NCBI GenBank assembly: GCA_963693365.1 | Contig: CAVNZM010000009.1 | Coordinates: 7,192,001-7,256,000 of the forward strand | DNA from: Amoebidium appalachense | Lineage: Eukaryota > Ichthyosporea | Reading direction: 5' to 3' | DNA: 64,000 nt | Shown: positions 20,635 through 31,796 of the stretch, piece after piece | How the letters are laid out: each line of letters begins with the position of its first letter | Numbering within the stretch: position 1 is the stretch's first letter | The notes under the pieces: generated by a model | Database searches by the model: none | What the model saw: the letters and a program-made list of their open reading frames with translations, nothing else | What the model was told of the DNA's origin: nothing | Position numbers and translations under genes: made by a program

Positions 20635-23600
20635 CGTCACGCACGGCCACCTTCAACTCCTCCGTCGTCCACGTGCCCACCAGCGCCCTCTCCTCGTCCG
20701 TGTGTGTGCACAGTGTGTGCTCACGTACCCTGGGGTTGCCGTCCTCGTCCATGCAGGTGGCCCGGGCCTCCTCCTTGCTGCTGCAGGCCCTGCACAGCAC
20801 AAAGCCCAGCTTGTCGTACCCCTGGGCACCCGTCATTCGCACCGGCAGCACCGGAATGAAGAGGTCCTTGGGGGGCAGCACCCTCACACGTGCAACACCA
20901 AAGTACCCCTTGGTCCTGGCCTGGGGGGAGCCGGGGGCCATACGGCACGTCTTGTCGAGCCTCTCCTTGAGCACCTGGGGGTCGGTGACGATGGCCGATG
21001 GGTGGTCCTCCGGCTTGATGGGCAGGCAGGTGAACCACTGTGACTTGCCCACCGGCATGTACTTGTCAATCATGACGTACGGGTAGAGGGAGGTGACGTC
21101 GACGTACTTGAGCCCGGCCGCCGGCTGGTCCTCCTCCTTGACCTCGATGTGACGGGTGATCACCTCGGTGCGACCACCAAAGAAGGCATCACGGAACTGC
21201 ACGGGGCCCGTGGGCACGGGAGCCACCCTGCCGGTGCCCTCCCTCCGTGCTGCCTGGGTTGCAAGTGCAGCCTTGACCTCGGGGCTCTGCCTCAGCCTGT
21301 CCCACCTGCACTCCCACATGCTCTGCACCTTGTGCCCCTGGGCACGGATGTAACGCTCGTGGGCCATGGTGCTGTCGTAGGCCAGTCCCTGGCCGGCCTC
21401 TTCACCACCCTCATCGTCAGATCCTCGTGCCTGTTGCAGTCGGGGCACCCATGGAACACACACCCGTGGAAGAAGTAGTAGGTGCACGTGCCGTCGTCGT
21501 GGGTGGCCTTGGCATCGGCCGTGGCCCTGCCGTGGGGGCCGTACCCGGTGGCCACGTGCCGTGCAGCGTCGTCTGGCCCCACCCCCAGGCTGTGGGTGAT
21601 GTAGTCGATGTACTCCTGCTCCTTCTTGCTGCTGTTCACGTTGCCCATGGTCTGGTCACACATCACGGCCACGTCCTTGGGCATGGCCTGCGTGATCCAG
21701 AAGTGCATGGCGAGGGAAGCAAGGGTGACGCACGTGAAGGGGTCGATGCCCGTCAGCTCCACCAGCCTGGACATGAAGGCCTTGACCACCTGCTGCAGCA
21801 GCACCACGTCCTTGACGCAGTAGTCCTCGCACTGCTGCACAATGTCTTAGCATGTGGCCGCCGGTGCCCCCTCGTGCAGACGTGCCTGCTCCTCGTGCCA
21901 CCACTGCATGAAGGCAGTATGCGGCTGCCTGGGCTTCATGTCCTGGGCCCCAAAGTCCTCGGGCCCGGGGAAGGCAATGCGGCCGGCCTTGAAGTTCGCA
22001 AACGTGGCTGCACGGTGGGGGAAGTGGCCCTTGGTCTCCTGGCAGCCCATGGCCTTGCCTGCATCCGACAGTGACATGGTGAGGAAGTTGAGGGTGTCCA
22101 CGAACGCCAGCTCCACCACCGTCGTGCGGCTGCCGTCCCCCCTCTGCCCCCCGTGCCTCCTCTTGTGCCCGGTGCCTGCTGCTGCTTCGCCATGGCCATC
22201 ACCATGGCCATCACCATGGCCATGGCCATCGCCGTCCACGTGCATGGGCTCGGGGCCGGGGGGTGCCGGTGCACGCTGGCGTACTTGAACTTGTAGAAGA
22301 ACCGGCCGGCAGGGTTGCCCTACACACACACCCGGCGGACACCATCGCCGGTACCCATCACCCTGTACCCCTGCAGGCCGTGGGTGCACGTGTCCAGCCG
22401 GCACCAGAACACGTTGTCGCAGAAGGAATGACGGTCTCTGCCAACCCCTGCCCCTGAGCCCTTGAGCTTGGTGCTGTGGTTGGCCATGCATTTGGTCGAC
22501 GGGAAGAGGCCACAGCAGTCGTCACAACGGTAAGGCCATGCCTCCTCCCCTGCCCGTGCAAGCTGCAGACGGCGCTCGGGGGTCCACACACAGGCGTTGG
22601 CCTGGTCGTTGCGGTCGCCCTTTGACCCACAGTTGTCGCACTGGTTCACACAGCGGTGTTTCCCCATGTTCTTGCTCTGCACGGTCTGGTTGCAGTGGTA
22701 GCAGGTGCTGAGATTCCGTCGTGCCTCCCCCGTGTGGTTGCTGTGTCGTAGGCGCTCGATGGCCGTGCTGACACTGGAGGTGATGGCCGTGAAGTGGCCC
22801 AGCTTCTGGGAGTGGGCCAAGTACATGGTGCACAGCTTGGAGGGGGGCAGGGCCGTGCTCAGGTCCCCGTACCGGCGTAGCACTTTGGCCCCGCTGTCCA
22901 TGTCCACCACCACCAGCCGCAGGCGGGTGACTGACTCAGGCTGCTCGGCAATTGCTGTGTTGAGGGCATCCACGACAGCCCCCAGCTCATCCACCGTCAG
23001 GCCATCCTCTGCAGGCACAGGCAGGTCGTACAATCTCCGCAGGTAACGGTCTTGGTGGTGGCTCCTTGGATCTGTGGGAGGGAGTAGCAGGTTGCACACC
23101 CCACAGCCGGAAGATCTCTACCTCCCCAGGGTCGTGTTGCCGACCCCCACTACCTCCTTTGGGGTCAGCAGGTGGCACAGCACGTGGTGGTCCTTGCGAT
23201 CCATGAGGTTGCCCCCCTTGCCCAGCACCTTGCGTGTGTGCTCGGTGGGTAGGTTGGCCTGCTCGTTGCCATTGGCTGCCTTCTTCACCCACATCACCAT
23301 GCAGTACGTGACACCAGGCACAGCTGGGCACAGTTGGGGCCGTAGGCAAAGCCGTGCAGCTGCTGGTGGTCCAGGAAGGTCTCCCCGGTCACCTGTGGGT
23401 CGTCGGTGCTGCATGCATCCTGCACAAGGGCGGTCACATCCACCACGGCCTTGGCCTCCACCAGATCGTGCAGCCACCGTGCATTCACCCCCGTGGTGGT
23501 GGACAGGGACCCACAGGCCCCCCTCCTCATGTCCTTGGGTCGGGCCACCGTCAGATGCACGGTGGATCTGCCGTCCATGAAGGTCTCGGCTGCACTCTGG

Positions 23601-24174
23601 GTACGTTGCCGTATGTTCTCCATCAGCTTGAGCACCACGGCGTTGACATCACCATTGAACACCTCCATGGGGCCTGCAGTAAACACACGGCGGTTGGTCA
23701 CGTCGGCGTTGGGTTTGCCATCATCCCCCACCTGGTTGTCCACACCGTTGGCCTGCACGTGCAGGCTGATGATACGCACAATCAGCATGTCCCCCGCCTG
23801 CACATCTGCACGGGCCATGGCATCGAACAGCATGGCTGCAAAAAACTGGGGGAAATCAGTCACGTCAAGGGTGCGCAGGGGTTGGTACTCGAGGGTGTGC
23901 CACAATGGCCGCGTACACCCAATCCCCGTGCCTGCATGTCATCTACACGGGAACGCAGCCGCCAGTTGCCCTCGGCCGGCATGGCAATGATCTGGGGGTC
24001 ATCGGGGTGGTTGATGGGGGCGGGGGCGGGGGGGAGGCCGGGGAGGGGTGGGGGTGGGGGTGGTGGGGCCAACATGGCCTGCAGGAAGGGGTGGGCCTGC
24101 AGGACCTGCTGCGGGTCGGCATCCAGTGCCCGCAACAGATCATCTTCAAACTCTTCCTGGCTCTCGCTGAACAT
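20635..24174 (-). pseudogene. Protein-primed family B DNA polymerase, N-terminal and exonuclease part, broken
   Basis: The start ATG is at 24174 (MFSESQEEFEDDLL). Next come a Pro-rich linker, a domain of unknown role (about 23900-23120) and a Cys/His-rich finger region (CYHCNQTVQ to CGLFPSTKC, about 22690-22490) typical of Maverick-type polymerases. Exonuclease motifs follow, FVDTLNFL and KGHFPHRAA near 22110-22010 and the Exo III-like YCVKDVVLL near 21800. Motif A is YVDVTSLYPYVM near 21090. Damage includes frame changes near 23910, 23320, 23110, 22200 and 21400, and in-frame stops near 22320 and 21848. An ATGGCC-type hexamer repeat lies at about 22189-22232. The gene continues at 9044 beyond the Copia insertion. 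Confidence 0.88.
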
Positions 24175-25359
24175 CTTGAATGGTAACCTTAGATCTCAGA
24201 CTGTAATCTTATAAATCTCAAGACTTAGTATCAATCTAATCAATGGTTGCTAGCCTGGCTGTGCCAGAGCAACGCCTCAATAAAGAACAGTATGCAAAAT
24301 AACGTCTCTGTGCCTGTGTCTATTAAATCTCAAAGCCCAGTGAAATCTCAAAAGCAAAAATCTCTCCAAATCTCACGAAGCAGTACGCAAAAACAATAAG
24401 TCTGTGCGTGTGTCTGGTCGCCGCCGGCCAGCCGCCTCTGTTTACCAAAAACAATGAGCCATTCGCGGTCCTATTGGTCAATTTCGGGATGGAATGTACA
24501 GATTTCGGTTTACGCGCTCTGATTGGTCAGTTTTCCGGCAAATTTGCTTTTTCGCCTCCTAATTCCCATTGGGTGGCTATTTCCATTGGTCATTTTCCCA
24601 TTGAATTCAGGATTCGAATTCCCATTGGTCAGTTTTCGTCGGAATTCAGAATTCTCGCATTCCTTCAATCCGCAGCACCTGTACGTGTGCGCACCACATG
24701 TACGCGTACACGTACACGTCCACGCGGCGCGCCCTCTCTCTCTTTAATTATTTAGTTAAATTCATGTGCGCTGCACGTGTTTTACACACACAGTGTGTGC
24801 ACGTGCTCCTGTACATATATCCACCCATATCTCATATCCCATATCGCGATGTGTGTACACAGATATCACACACCTCACATCCACTTATGCCATATCTTTG
24901 GGGGCTGCGGTTCTGATTGGTCAGTTTTCCGGCAAATTTGCTTTTTCGCCTCCTAATTCCCATTGGGCGGCTATTTCCATTGGTCAGTTTTCGCCTGAAT
25001 TCAGAATCATTTCGCATTCCTTCGATCCGCAGCACCTGTACGTGTGCGCACCACATGTACGCGTACACGTACGCGTACACGTGTTCCGCCCTCTCTCTCT
25101 TTAATTATTTAATTACAATCACGTGCGCTGCACGTGTTTTACACACACACAAACAGTGTGTGCACGTGCTCCTGTACATATATCCACCCATATCTCATAT
25201 CCCATATCGCGATATACACAGATATCACACATCTCATATCCACTTATGCCATATTTTGCGATATTTTGGGGGCTGCGGGACCGCGTGAATGTGACGTCAC
25301 ACCTGTGACGTCACCATTCACGGGGTGCCGCGCCCCCAATTGTCCAATGCGAACGACGG
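24175..25359. other. Polymerase upstream region with CCAAT-rich tandem duplication
   Basis: This is non-coding. It lies between the polB start and the inverted copy of its 3' end. The first 340 bases are A-rich and non-repetitive. The rest is the two-copy repeat listed separately plus a short CG-rich segment at 25280-25359 that contains TGACGTCA. Confidence 0.6.
24519..25279 (+). repeat. Two tandem copies of a ~394-bp unit with ATTGG boxes
   Basis: Copy 1 is 24519-24912 and copy 2 is 24913-25279. Each starts CTGATTGGTCAGTTTTCCGG, has several ATTGG/CCATTGG words, a C-A-C-G-T-rich block (GTACGCGTACACGTAC) and ends GGGGGCTGCGG. Copy 2 lacks about 36 bases of the CCAAT part. It may act as a promoter for the polymerase gene on the minus strand. 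Confidence 0.85.
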
Positions 25360-26140
25360 GGCTGGACACCATCGAGTTTGTCGACGACGTCGACCGGCTG
25401 AGGCTGCTGGTGACCAACCCCAACCTCCTGGTGCTCGACGTCGAGCCCATCGGCGAGCAGGGGGTGGCCATCAAGTACCGGCCCAAGAAGGAGACGGCCC
25501 CACCCCCCTCCTATGCCAACATTGCCATTGGCACGTACGTCACGGCACATGCCCGGCTGCACCTCTACGGGGCCCTCCGGTCCCTGTCCCCCCAGCAGGT
25601 GGTGTACATGGACACCGACTCCACGTGTACCACTACGACAGCCTGAGGGTGCCCCACCTCCGCCACAACATCGACTCCACCAACGGCGACCTGCTGGGCA
25701 ACTGGAAGAACGAGACCACCACCCCCATCGTCGAGTTCGTGGGGGTCACGGTGGCCCCCAAGACGTATGCCTACCGCACCCAGGACGGCAAGACCGACGT
25801 CAAGGTCAAGGGCATCATCCTCTCCCGCCGTGCAGCCGACACCGTCAACATGCCCAACCTCTGTAGGCTGGTGCACGGCGAGCTGCCGAGTGTGAGCGTC
25901 ACCAACCACCGGCTGCTCCGTGAACCCGTGCCCGGGGTCCCCCACAACTACCACCTGGCCAGCAAGGACCAGCGCAAGACACAGTCGGGTGCCTTCGACA
26001 AGAGGGGGGTGTTTGAGGCGGCAGACGGTAGTGTACGCAGCTACCCCATTGGGTGGGCTGCACCGGAGGGCACTGTGGCTGCAGTTTTGATTAGGGGAGG
26101 CTGGGGGTTAGTTAGAGCATGCGGACCATACGTAGTCTAA
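25360..26140 (+). pseudogene. Inverted duplicate of the polymerase C-terminal part
   Basis: This plus-strand copy matches 8058-8790 of the minus strand, from the GLDTIEF motif to the end. Motif C (YMDTDS) is present but a 1-base deletion follows at about 25622 and shifts the frame, and there is a 3-base insertion near 25648. A further small insertion lies near 25750. It lacks motif B and everything upstream, so it cannot encode a polymerase. Identity to the left copy is very high. Confidence 0.9.
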
Positions 26141-26572
26141 GCACCTGAAGTTACATTAGAGTAAATTTGAAAATTATATGAGGTGTCTGTTAACTTAGCT
26201 TTGAAAGATAGAAAAATGGGGTACCATGTGCACGGGCAGGGGGGTCAGAAGAAGAACTTAAAGAAAAAGAGTGTGTTTTTAGGTATACACCATGTGCACC
26301 GTGTGCACGAGGGGCAACAGCCATTAAAATCAGGACTTAATGCAAACACAAACACAAACGTGTCGTTCAGCAGACCACCACATGCAGGCACAGGTAGAAA
26401 CAACACCAACACCACCACCGTACATGCATACAAGGGTGGGAGGCTTGCCAGAAAGAACAGGCACCAAAACATATAAAAGGCGCACACACATGTACACAAA
26501 CACTTCACTTTTTGCAACACCCGTAGACCACACACACACACACACACACACACGTAAGAAATTAAAATTAAA
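26141..26572 (+). other. Right-end spacer, including upstream region of the acidic ORF
   Basis: Bases 26141-26225 match the left end (reverse complement of 7926-8055). From 26229 the sequence has no counterpart in the left end. A short (CA)n tract lies at 26530-26552, just before the ORF. Confidence 0.6.
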
Positions 26573-27193
26573 ATGGACGAGGACACACTGCTAAGTATGG
26601 TGGCCGACACCACAGACCCTGAGAAGCTGCTAGACTTGTGCCCCTTCCTCTATGACATGTACTGCAACACCACCACCACACAACCAAAACCACAGCCACC
26701 GTGTGCATGTTGGTGGGCATCCTGCAAGGAGAGGGAGACGTGCACGGGGGAACACGACGAATACGAGCACGACGGAGGGGACCAGGAGTACGTGTACGAG
26801 GAGGGGGGAGGGAGGGGGGAGGGGGAGGAGGAGGAGGAGGAGGAGGAGGACTGGGTGTACGACGGGAGGGGGTGGGAGGGGAGTGACTGTGAGGGGAGGA
26901 AGACGTACGAGGGACTCTGCACGGCCTTCTGGGACAGAAAGAGGTCTCAGCCGTACAGACACATTAACCACTTCAAGCAGCTGCTGCAGTCGGTGCAAGG
27001 GCTGAATGCGTCTATGGGGGACATGCTCTGCGGAAAACTACCCCCCGTACCCGCAGATAATCCGAAGCGGCATGTAGCGAAATCTGTGGGTAATCGGGAG
27101 GTAAATTGTACCACACTTTTTGATCTGCCGATAATCGACGGAAGGGTAGAAACTAGCCGGCGCACGCGACACATTGACCGCGACCTTCGATAA
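26573..27193 (+). CDS. Acidic ORF in the right end, N-terminus resembling that of the polymerase ORF
   Basis: The ATG at 26573 follows an A-rich leader (AAATTAAAATTAAA). The first 30 residues (LLSMVADTTDPEKLLDLCPFLYDMY) resemble the start of the polymerase frame at 24174 (LLRALDADPQQVLQAHPFLQAM) in spacing and key residues. A Glu-rich tract (about 26800-26850) and a short basic segment follow. The C-terminal 60 codons run into the terminal repeat. No enzyme domain is visible. It may be a truncated second polymerase N-terminus or a separate protein sharing that leader. Confidence 0.45.
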   Translation: MDEDTLLSMVADTTDPEKLLDLCPFLYDMYCNTTTTQPKPQPPCACWWASCKERETCTGEHDEYEHDGGDQEYVYEEGGGRGEGEEEEEEEEDWVYDGRGWEGSDCEGRKTYEGLCTAFWDRKRSQPYRHINHFKQLLQSVQGLNASMGDMLCGKLPPVPADNPKRHVAKSVGNREVNCTTLFDLPIIDGRVETSRRTRHIDRDLR

Positions 27194-27520
27194 TCGCACG
27201 ATCACATTCGGGCTCGTGCGCTTTTCGCGGGCTCATGAGTGGAATCGGATGATGGAATGTCGCACCACACTTCGCCGACCAATCGAAAACCAACTTTGTA
27301 CAAAATGGGGGCTATGCTGAATGTGCGCCTCCGGGCTTGGAGTCATGAGCTTCCCGACGGCCGCTCTACTGTACAGTTTGAGCTTGTCCTGAAGTGAGAG
27401 TCGGTTGATGATGGAAAGGAGGAAAAGTTCAAGTTGGTCGTTATTATGTGTGCGAACTAGCAGAGTATGGGGTCACTTAAATGGCTTAGGGGTGCGGCGT
27501 GCAATTTTAGAATAAGGGCC
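27022..27520 (-). repeat. Right terminal inverted repeat, distal part
   Basis: Partner of 7377-7925. It contains CTACCCCCCGTACCCGCAGATAATCC at its inner edge and GATAATC-like words at about 27055, 27089, 27129 and 27188. The outer edge is near AGAATAAGGGC (about 27510-27520). Confidence 0.75.
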
Positions 27521-27731
27521 GACAGATCATTTTTCTAGAGGTAGAGAGAATTAGGAAGTCCAAGGCGTGAGTAGTCCTGGTCGTCACGCCTCTATACTTC
27601 TACCGTCGAGAAAGGTATTGAACATACCAAAAGCATGTTCCTAATTCTCTGCTTGTATACAACTTCGCGTATAGTCTGCCTAGGGTAGGGTGACGAAAAG
27701 TGGTACACAAGCTCGCGCACACAATTGCACG

Positions 27732-27742
<11 letters not shown>

Positions 27743-27787
<45 letters not shown>
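27743..27787 (+). repeat. (CA)n microsatellite
   Basis: This is a pure CA tract, extended by interrupted CA to about 27840. Confidence 0.95.
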
Positions 27788-28365
27788 GCCACACACACAC
27801 ACACACACATGTACACACACACGGCACACACACACACGCACGCATGGAGTAAGAGCGTGCAGACGATAAGACGCACTCGTTTACACACAAGTTTCATACA
27901 TACACACACAAGGACACCAGCACACAAACACACGTACACACACACACACCCGCACCCACCACAAACACACAGACACACACGTGCGCACAATTTACTTTCA
28001 CACTTGTTGGAATCAAAGACAGCTACAGCCTGAGGCACGCACTCCCGTTTAGAGTTGCACCTCTACATGCAAGGGGCCATGGTTTGATTGGCCTCAAATC
28101 CACCTGTTTCACACCGTGCTGGCTTTTAGCACACACACGTAACCGTCTAGGCAAGCACACCCTTACAGGCAGACGCACGTGCACTTGTTTTCACACGTGC
28201 TTGCAGGGCCACATTCGCATGCCACACGATTTTGCAGGCTAGCATCTGACCACAAAGTCGTGCAGGTATATACACACGGCGTATAAGGGCACACAAAGAC
28301 ATACACCATGCCTTGCGGGCTATACAGGAAAACACACAAGCACACGAACACACCCACACACACAG

Positions 28366-28403
<38 letters not shown>

Positions 28404-29169
28404 CACACACACAGACGAGAGCACACACGAACACCGATGCATACACCTGCTGGAAAGCTGGCATGCATACACCCACACGTGTTAGCCCAGACACCCTGAG
28501 GGCCTTTGCTTGACATTTTGCTTCCTTCCTAAATCTATGCCCATAGAGAGTCCCCCCTCCCTGCCCCCCCAACACACCAACCTTACACATGAATACTTGC
28601 ACCACACACCGCGCGCGCGCGCACATACACACACACACACCACGTGCACACACACACAGACGTGACATCCCGAAACGGTTGGTTAGCCCAGCTCAGCGGG
28701 GACCCCCTGCTCCCCCCAGGTGCTGCCCCCCTCCCCCCCCTCCCCCCTCCCCCCCCCCCCCGGCTGTTTATGTAATGCCTTCCCCCCTCAACCCTTTCCC
28801 TCTTTCTCTCCAGTCCTCTCTCCACCCCCCCCCCCCCCCCCCCACCCACCCACCCACCCACCCACCGGGACCTCGGCCCATGCATCCATAAGGCAATAGT
28901 TCTCATATCCCTTCTCCTTCTTTTCACTCTAACCCGCATATGCCCTCGCCTCTCCCTTCCTTCCCTCCCCCCCCCCCCCCCCCCCCCTTTTCCCTCTCCC
29001 GTTTCCCCCGTTGCTTTCACACACACACCTGAACACCCATACTTGCCATGGCGTTGTACATTTATACCCATAGGCACCCACTCATCTAACCACCGCCCCT
29101 CCCCCCCCCCCCCCCCCCCCACCCACCCATTCTCACTCCCCCACACTCCCTTCCACACAGCACACACGA

Positions 29170-29282
<113 letters not shown>

Positions 29283-29714
29283 CGCAAACACAAACACACG
29301 GACAAGCGACACAAAAACACTCACCTATACACTCTGCAGGCACAGCAAGAATGCTGTCGACATCACGGTCAACATGCCAGCTTGCACATCTGCCCTGAGG
29401 TCCCCCCGATCGAGGTTCCCCCGACCTGAGGTCCCCCCCCCCCCCCCCCCCCCCCCCTTTTCTTTTCACCGTCCGTCCCATTACCTGGCATCTCAATTCT
29501 ATATTCTCCTCTTCTTTCTCCCAACTCTTTGCCCTTCATGCATTGCAAAGTTAACCACCTTGTTCCCTTGTGCTTTTTTTTTCTCCTCCCTCCATTCCAT
29601 GTCTTCCCAGACATCTTACTCCAGCACCGTGCTCTGCGTGCATCTGTAGCACATACGCGTTTGTCGCTGCACTGCAAGTTTGCACAACACTCACCGTGCT
29701 CACCTTGCTTGCAT

Positions 29715-29975
29715 AAGCAACCCTGCTCGTCTTGATCAAGACGGGTGACCCACCCAAGTTCAGTTGATGCTGCTGTCTGAGTTGGAGCGCGTATACCGGG
29801 CGGGGTCGAAACCAGCGCAAGAGACTGGGCCCTCCCGAGGATGGGCTCGCAGACGCATACTGTGCGCGGCGTGCTGCATACTTGAATGTTTGCCTTTGCA
29901 TGTGTCCTGCACCATGCTTCCATCGTGTATGCGTACTTCGTACTGTGTTCCGCATTCAAAACCCCCCCCCCCCTC
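29715..29975 (+). repeat. Dispersed repeat copy 1 (partner at 41848)
   Basis: It shares ordered blocks with 41848-42095: GATCAAGACGGGTGACC, TCTGAGTTGG, GGTCGAAAC, GAGGATGGGCTC, GTACTTCGTACT and GCATTCAAA followed by a C run. The GGGTCGAAACC block resembles a Pol III B box, so a SINE is possible. Confidence 0.7.
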
Positions 29976-30317
29976 TCCTCGACCTCCCTCTCTCCCTTTC
30001 CTCCCTCGAATTCCACCGTTTTGGATCATGTTGTGAAGATTGACTGTTTTTCCAGGCTTTTGCTTTTCTCCCATGGCTTCGATTTGATGAAGTACACACA
30101 AAATTAGACCTGCAGGCATACACACACACACCGGCCATACTCTTGCTTGTCACACCTACGTCCTTGCATATTATCGATGCTTACATGTGTACACCCCACA
30201 CCTTCCTGCTCACTCACCCACCCTCGCAAACACACAACGCACGCACAACACACGTATACCGTTGCACTTCCGCACACAAACACAAGATCCGGACGACACA
30301 CCTACACACACACACAT

Positions 30318-30351
<34 letters not shown>

Positions 30352-30454
30352 GCACGCACGCACACACGCACACACATACACAAGCACACGGGCACACACA
30401 CGCACACTACACACACGTGTGTGTGTGTTCGTGCGCCTGTTTGAAGAAGGATGT

Positions 30455-30693
30455 TTCCTGTCTGCATGTGTTCCCTTTGTTGTTTTACTTGCGGGACAGA
30501 GGGTGGTAAGTTTGATCGTTTTCTTTGATTGACTTCTGCTGTGCTTGCCTTGCTTCGTTTTGTGTTGTGTTGTGCACAAGGTTTGGCAGAGATGATTGAG
30601 TGCACATGTGTACGTAGGTTCATCGGTATACCGCCACTCTTAACACACTATCACACACACACAATACGGACAACACACCACCACAAACCTACA

Positions 30694-30785
<92 letters not shown>

Positions 30786-30965
30786 ACACGCACATACACA
30801 TGTGGGTGCATGCATGCGCCCCTGACAATGACACACGTGTTTTGTCTGCATGTGTTGCGTTTATTGTTTTACATGCAGGACAGTGTGAACGTTAACGTTG
30901 TTTTGAACGCTGTATTCGCGGCTTGCCTTGCTTCGTTCTCTGTGTTACGTTGTGCACACGTGCGT
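30455..30965 (+). repeat. Diverged tandem duplication including a (CA)n tract
   Basis: Blocks 30455-30580 and 30838-30965 share GTCTGCATGTGTT, TTGTTTTAC-TGC-GGACAG, CTTGCCTTGCTTCGTT and GTTGTGCACA. A pure (CA)n at about 30700-30778 lies between them. The copies differ at about a quarter of positions. Confidence 0.7.
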
Positions 30966-31534
30966 TTGCAAGATGGCTGATTCCACGTGTGTGTGTGGTT
31001 GTGCTTGTGCGTGATTAAGCCCACAAGGTGGACACACCAAACAGTTATTAAAGTCCTTGCTTCCACATGCTTATCTAACCTGGGACTCCCCACAGGCACC
31101 GCCAGCAAACCCTGCAGACTGACAACCCATACGAGCAGTACTCAAGTTTGTTTGTAGCACACGATAAGTTTCGTCGGTGTATATTTTGTGTATTGTGTAG
31201 AAGTTCAAAAGATTCAGGCTGGTCCAGATCATCAGCATGTACTGTAAGGTGAAACATCAGGAAGTGAGGATTAGAGCGGCTAGAATAAAACGTGAATAAT
31301 GATATATACCAGCTGCGCTGGAGTAACCTACAATAAACGTATTTACCGTTCACGTGGTTCCGAAGGCCACCCTGTTCTTTTTTTTTTTTTTTTTTTTTTT
31401 TTGCCACGGCCAGCAGGCCGGGCCAACTGCAGTGCGCACGTGCGCTTGCCTGGTGCGATCGTGCCCGTGGTATGTGCTACGTCATAGAGAGTCAAATTCC
31501 AATGACTCATCTCAAGGAATGTGAGGTCTTTTGA

Positions 31535-31796
31535 GCTGCGAAAATCTGCCGATAGGCTGCCTGCCGCTTTTTTCTATATCTTCCGATAACCTGAGATCAT
31601 CGCGAGCCACCGCGGCGGCAACCGCAAGATAATCCCCGATAAAAATCGAAACCAGCCAATCACGAATATTGCCTACTAACCATGGGGTAATCGCGGATCG
31701 GCTTTCGGGCCAGAATCTGCAGATTATCCGACGGGGCTAAATGAGCCCAAAACCGCTACGATTATCTGCAGATTCGGGGGGTAGGATTCCGCAGAG
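31535..31796 (+). repeat. Third terminal-type sequence, end of a second viral element
   Basis: It resembles the two polB element ends: GATTATCTGCAGATTCGGGGGGTAG at its inner edge against GATTATCTGCGGGTACGGGGGGTAG at 7885-7909, followed by TTCCGCAGAG as in the right end. GATAATC-like words occur at about 31584, 31628, 31684, 31722 and 31760. It is oriented like the left end, so an element should extend rightwards. Confidence 0.7.

Larger units (their letters stand above)
7377..27520. mobile_element. Decayed polB element with long inverted ends (Polinton-like virus or linear-plasmid type), host of nested insertions
   Basis: The outer ends are inverted copies of each other: 7377-7925 matches 27022-27520 at moderate identity, and 7926-8790 matches 25360-26225 at very high identity. 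Between them lies one family B DNA polymerase gene of the protein-primed type, split by a Copia insertion. Without that insertion the element would be about 8.6 kb. No integrase, capsid, ATPase or protease gene was found, so it is a reduced or derived element. Polintons, adintoviruses and linear plasmids share the combination of protein-primed polB and terminal inverted repeats; the exact class is open. Confidence 0.7.

Noticed and set aside
20673-22288. Plus-strand frames of 100-215 codons over the polymerase N-terminal half
   Set aside because: Shadows of the minus-strand polymerase, whose finger, exonuclease and motif A residues are visible.
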